The position numbers and the translations under genes are program-made. Positions 59,106 through 64,000 of a DNA stretch of 64,000 nt are shown here, in pieces. A model generated the notes under the pieces. The model made no database searches and was not told the origin of the DNA. It saw only the letters and a program-made list of their open reading frames with translations. Origin of the DNA: Liolophura sinensis (lineage: Eukaryota; Mollusca; Polyplacophora; Chitonida; Chitonidae); the NCBI RefSeq assembly GCF_032854445.1, contig NC_088295.1:83806644-83870643 (forward strand). Direction: 5' to 3'. Numbering within the stretch: the first letter of the stretch is position 1; the number at the start of each line of letters is the position of its first letter.

Positions 59106-59787
59106 TTTCGAATGCATCTTATTCAACGTTTCCTCAATATGACACCACAAATAAAAAATCATTCATGACATTTCGTATGACAAATTTCTGGTAGGAAAAA
59201 AAGTTTACGTATTGGTACTGGTGAGACACAACAACACTTGTGCCCTTTTAAATCACATATAGCAGAAGTCATTTCCATCCAGTTAAAACACTACATGTCC
59301 ATATGTTCCCATAACACACGCTGACCAGTACTAACTATGAACTTGAAACAGTGCCTAAGTCTTCTCACAGTCCCCTTACACCACAGTAACATTTCTTGTA
59401 AATATCCATAACACACAAGGTTTTGTCCTGATAACGTGTGACGGCGATTGAAATCGTCACTCAAGACAAACGATCTATCCAATTTGTTTCATGTCGATAA
59501 ATACACACACACACGATATGCATGACGTTTGAAGTCCTACTTGTGTCCTCTGGTATTGTCTGAGAGTTGTGTGACAAGAAATCTAAAAGTGAGTGATTAT
59601 CAAGGATTAATAATTCACGTGGTGATAGTAGGTATATTTACCAAGGTGCTGTGATAACAGTAAATAGGTTAATCCCGACTAAAGCAGCCTACATGTCCCA
59701 CTGACATAGATTCCATCCACTACATAGGGGGCGTGAAATGACGACAACAGCAACAAGCACCTCACCACGTCAAAGATACGGTTCAAA

Positions 59788-62700
59788 ATGTCGAATAGGA
59801 AAACAGTAATCTTTTCGGGACTTGTGCTTATATCAGCTTTGGTGAGTCAGATTAAAAAGATAGTGTATATTTGAAGAGTCAGAAGATTGATGAAAACATG
59901 GCAGTTGTAGGACAATTTCTTTTGTATCGTTACATTTTGAGAAGTATCACCTCTAAATAATAGAGCAGAACATTTTTCTAACGTAATGCTTTTTCTCTTG
60001 CTCAGATTCAAGTACCTGTAGGATTTTCCAGCAGACAGAAGGACCCATGCGAGGTAGGCCACGTAGCTCGTATTAATAATTCATTCAATAGATTTTCTTT
60101 GTGTTTCAAAGGTCGGAGTATCGTGTTATACAAAAATACTATATGTATAGTATCTGGGTAAGATCGAACAAAGCCACGTAGATGTCTCGAACCAAATAGT
60201 ATAAGGAAAAATTGCCATTTGCTGTATTCGTGTCACGCAGAGTTCAAATCCAGTAGACAATTTTTTAAGAAAGGTATTTCTTTGAAATAGATGATATTTA
60301 TCTTCTTGAGAATGTCACAAACGAACAAAAAATAACCTTTCAAAGGTTTTTATGTCATTTGCGAGGCTAGCGGTTTTGATGATGTTTTGTGATACATTTT
60401 CTTGGTGGGGTGAAGTTGATGGGAGATAAACTCATGTAATAAATGACCATATTGTGCAGAGTTATCCTCCCCTCCCTCTGACTGCGCTTGTGATTAATTT
60501 CAATCATACTGTGGCGAAAAAATGTTAGAATAAGGAAATCAGAACAAACAGTAAATAGACGCCTTTTAAAATATATATACCAGCTAAAATGAACAAAAAT
60601 GAAAATAAAATATCTTTTAAATTTTTAACTACAGCACCGTGAGCTAAGCTGTCAATCAAATACAAAGCTGTCAGTCAAATAAATGAAATACAAAATCATT
60701 TGTCACAGGGAACACACTTCGGATCATGGTCCACATGGTAGAGAAAGGCATGTTTAACGCGATGTTGGCCTATTCTGTTCACAAAGCTCGCACGGGAGAG
60801 CTCTAGGATTCGACAAACGTGCGCATCAGGTTGAGGTTCAGGTTAAAGCGCGACAGAGATATTTGTTTAATTGTTATTTGACCTGGAACTCATTCACGGA
60901 CTACGAATTTGAACTTTGATATGGAATTCATGACTGGAATATTCATTGTCGGCCCGGCATCATTGAAAACTGATGACCGCTTCTCTCTTGTGTGTAACCG
61001 GCTTTATTTCTTATTTGTATAATTTCTTACATACCTTTGTCTTTGGGAGTTAGTGTTAAACGTTGTTTTGGAAATGGATATTGCGATTATCGACTTGGAA
61101 CGCCCTTTACGGACTACGAATGGTATATGAATGTCGGACTTGACGCTTATATCAATTATTTCTATCTCCGAGACTCCACGGGCACATTTGTCAAAGGCAG
61201 ACCAGTTAATATGTTACATGACAGATCTGCTTTATCGAATTCTATGCATGTGGTTCAGTGTTATTATTTAGCTAAAGAATTCATTATGTATCTAATAGAT
61301 GTGGTATAAGCAATAGCAATAGTCTCTTCATCATTTTTATTCCATGCCTTCGCCAAAAGCGAGGGATTTAAGTGTGGCTGTCTTGCTGTCTGTCTGTCCG
61401 TCTTCATTCTTTAGTTTCCGTATAATAACTCCTATTCAAAAATATACAGATTTTGATCAAATTTTGTTCACTTTGTGCAATCACAGATCACTTTGGAAAT
61501 AAAACACGATCCCTGCATAAGCTTTGCATGTTTAATTAATTTCGTGATTCCAACTGGTCCTTGGCCTCCGTGCAATTAGTGGTTGCTCTTAGTGTTTTCC
61601 TCTTTCGATGAAATTTTGTGTAGGGGCACCAATTTCTGAAGTATTTCCACTTTTTGGAAGTGTACAAAAAGGAAGAGTTATTATAAACAGGGATACACTT
61701 CGGCTGTCGCAATCAAAACTGTCGTTAACTATTTGTGTTACCTTAGGTCGGGATACATCCTTTTGCAGTTGGTCCCAGTCGCTGATAGCCATCCGACTTT
61801 GGATTGCACCGACACACACGTAACGGCTGCATGGAGTAGCCTACAACTCCAGATAAGTCGCGTCGTTATTTCGCATAGACGCGCACTAAGGACCCGACGT
61901 AACGGTCAGATATTGAGTTGATTGGGACCAGAGCGTTTACAGTTGGTCCCAGTCACTGATGGTCACCCGACTTTGGACTGGACCGGCATACACTCTTCGA
62001 CTCTAGTACAACTCAAGTTGAGTCGCGTCTTCATTTCGCATACACGCGCGTTTAGGATAAGACGCAAGAGGCAGTTTGAGTTTAGTTAGGTCTTAAGCCC
62101 CCATGTATGCCGGGCTTAACAGGACGTACTTTCAAATCTTGTGGACGTGGCGCAATTTTTTTCTGAGGAACTCCTTTTTCACTTGAAGTGAAAAAAGAAA
62201 AACAAATTAAGTAGGCGCTGTATGTAAGAAAAACAAATTGGAATAAATTACATCAAATGAAAAAGATGTTCCTCAGAAAACTAAGCGTGGTCGACCAGAT
62301 TTGTCCACATATTGCGAAAGCGAGATGTTCGGTGAAAAATCCAGTCAACTACAATATTGACAGCAACAGTCGATATATATCCCTATTTATAATAGTTTAT
62401 ACTGATACACATATATTGTTATTAGTTGACGAACTTTGTGGAAATGGATGTTAATGGACGCGTTGACTTATTGTTTTTTGTGCTGAAACGTAAACCTATA
62501 TATACATTACTTCTTTAGAAAATCACACAGTTTCCATTTCACTTTGTAAACGTAGGAAAGCTGGTCCAAGTCTTCAGCATTGGTTGTCATAGGATGGCCT
62601 CTGGTATAAAATTGGTATACTGCTATTGTGAAATCTTTCAAACAGGAAAATATGACGGTTAGGATGAACAGACAGACCGTGTTTGTCAGGATATTTTGGA

Positions 62701-62824
62701 TACATGCTCTAAATCCCTGGGGTATAATTCGTCCTATTCCAGATCATCCGTTGTGACGAAGGAGACAGATGTTTATCCTTTGCCACTGTGTGTGACGGGA
62801 AGCCATGTCATCAACCTGTATGTC
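59788..62824 (+). CDS. 5' part of a secreted cysteine-rich protein, paralogue of the Kunitz gene
   Basis: Three exons: 59788-59841 (ATG; MSNRKTVIFSGLVLISAL, donor gtgagt), 60006-60053 (IQVPVGFSSRQKDPCE, acceptor cttgctcag, donor gtaggc) and 62743-62824 (acceptor cctattccag, donor gtgagt). Joined phase 0-0 they give a C-x4-C-x4-C-x6-C-x4-C-x4-C module (RCDEGDRC, TVCDGKPC, QPVC). The layout of signal exon, short linker ending in one cysteine, phase 0 entry to a cysteine-rich exon and phase 1 exit is the same as in the Kunitz gene at 48187-53114. A phase 1 Kunitz or similar exon is therefore expected downstream, but none is recognisable before 64000. Either the gene continues beyond the window or this is a remnant; no disabling change is seen. 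Confidence 0.7.
60945..61140. repeat. Unclassified interspersed repeat, copy 5
   Basis: Contains gatgaccgcttctctcttgt, cgttgttttggaaatggata and cttggaacgcc. The open frame at 61037-61309 begins inside it. Confidence 0.75.
61745..62095 (+). repeat. Direct duplication of about 175 bp
   Basis: Two adjacent copies sharing cagttggtcccagtc, ccgactttggat/ct, gagtcgcgtc-like and atttcgcatagacgcgcg strings, about 15-20% diverged by eye. Confidence 0.8.
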
Positions 62825-64000
62825 GTGAGTAAAGAAAGAAACAGAATTGTAACACTCCGGAGAAATCCAACAATTTCCCCAAAATCAACTCTCTTCTCGC
62901 ATCGATTTTTATAGCGTGAGACTCTTTATGCCAAGTATGATATCCGGTCGCCGACAGCGTGGTTGGTGTGGTAATGCTGGTTTTCTCCTTCACGCCAGCG
63001 CCTTGTCGATTACGGTAATCTGCAGACACATTCTGTCACGAAGGCCGCCTTCGGTTACAAGATAATTGTGCAATTATTGTATCCACAGAAGGCTACTATT
63101 GGTCATTTCGGGCATGATGCAACTCAAGATGTATAGAGACACTTTGAGGCCTTAGATCTACTTTGAAAAAAAGAATGTAAGAAATAAACCGCAAAACACT
63201 TTTATCTATTTTTTTTGTCATGAACAGTTAACTTTGTAACTACACGTTTATGTTCCACGAACAATTACTTCATGCAGGCTTCTATGTTTCCTTTAACCAA
63301 TACATTGCTGGCTACATGTGGAGTGTATATGGTCAGTTATATGTGTATAGGGTCAAACTGGTACAACCAAGATTCCACAATCCAACCCGGCCTTAGTAAT
63401 AGGGTACTTTGGCCTCGCTGAAAAGAATATTTGATATGTAGTAAAGAGCTTTAGAAGAATCTGGGCTGCAAATTGCAAAGGCTATTAGTGACCAACTGCA
63501 AAAAACTGTTTATACAGAAAACCAAATCGCATTGCTCAGATAATGTCAGATTTTACGCTAATCTTCAAACAAGATTTAAGAACAAAGCTATAAACTTCAA
63601 AGGTGGTTTTAGCCCGTAATGAAATTTTGCGCAATCCAATAACATTGTTAATGAACAGTGTCGCCACAGCGGACAATCCAGATACCGTCGATATGTCACT
63701 CAGCTAAGATCGAGTCCTCTTGACAGTGACTGGGTGACGTTATCTAGGTCGGCGACAAGATTAAACTATTGATTTGTTTAAACTTCTTCTCAGCGTTAAT
63801 ATTGAACGGTCTTTTTTAAGCTTTTTTCTAACCATACAGAACAAAGGCAGTTTATTTCTGTCTTTAATAATGATGCTCAAGTACATGTGTGTAATGTACA
63901 ATTCTATAAAGTATGAGGTGCTGAAGGTGAATTCTTTAGCCCTATTCTTTATTTTAATCTCTTTATTCACTTCACACAATGCAAGCGATTAACCTACCAA
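62825..64000. other. Right end of window, no supported exon
   Basis: Expected to be an intron of the gene whose third exon ends at 62824. No Kunitz, WAP or other cysteine module is recognisable. Confidence 0.5.

Larger units (their letters stand above)
56000..59787. other. Intergenic region between the WAP gene and the 3'-most inhibitor gene
   Basis: No supported exon. The two flanking genes are divergent, so their promoters lie at its ends. Contains three SINE copies and one copy of the unclassified repeat. Confidence 0.55.
60054..62742. other. Intron 2 of the 3'-most inhibitor gene
   Basis: 2.7 kb with no other exon seen. Contains unclassified repeat copy 5 and a tandem duplication at 61745-62095. 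Confidence 0.5.

Noticed and set aside
61037-61309. 90-codon open frame MSLGVSVKRC...
   Set aside because: Begins inside copy 5 of the interspersed repeat, whose other copies do not keep the frame.
63025-63117. Possible terminal exon for the 3'-most inhibitor gene (phase 1, ~30 residues, two cysteines)
   Set aside because: The acceptor is weak and the sequence matches neither a Kunitz nor a WAP domain; likely chance.

Overview
This is nuclear DNA from an invertebrate animal, most likely a mollusc. The genes are split by GT-AG introns, the base composition is AT-rich, and tRNA-derived SINE copies of kinds I associate with molluscs are scattered throughout. The species cannot be named from the sequence alone. 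No bacterial, phage or CRISPR features were seen. All exon models were read by eye from splice sites, reading phase and protein motifs, with no transcript support.

Layout, left to right. (1) 588-2336, minus strand: the first two coding exons of NDUFA8, a complex I subunit with CX9C motifs; its 3' exons lie beyond the left edge. (2) 8279-41379, plus strand: one giant gene of about 33 kb. It is assembled here from 27 phase-compatible exons into an open frame of about 2,630 residues: signal peptide, four LDL-receptor class A-like modules, about 47 six-cysteine EB-like modules, a SEA-like domain, a calcium-binding EGF domain, one transmembrane helix and a cytoplasmic tail. Two unusually large exons carry 13 and 23 of the EB-like modules. 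(3) 48187-53114, plus: a small secreted protein with an RGD-containing linker, a six-cysteine module and two Kunitz domains. (4) 54308-55822, minus: a small secreted single-WAP-domain protein. (5) 59788 to about 62824, plus: the 5' part of another secreted protein whose signal, linker and six-cysteine exons match the Kunitz gene in order and phase; its remaining exons were not found and may lie beyond the right edge. Genes 3-5 form a cluster of protease-inhibitor-type secreted proteins.

The rest is intron and intergenic DNA rich in repeats: about 18 recognisable copies of one tRNA-headed SINE, two other tRNA-derived SINEs, an unclassified interspersed repeat with five copies, (TA)n tracts, one of them inside a 39-bp perfect inverted repeat, and several minisatellites (47-bp, 85-bp, 69-bp and 65-bp periods).

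The most striking observations are these. All four LDLa modules lack both cysteines of one canonical disulfide yet keep most calcium ligands. Recent 135-bp module amplification has occurred inside one exon. In two unrelated genes an intronic minisatellite begins exactly at an exon's 3' end and repeats the 5' splice site many times. A paralogous inhibitor gene is detectable only from three tiny exons.
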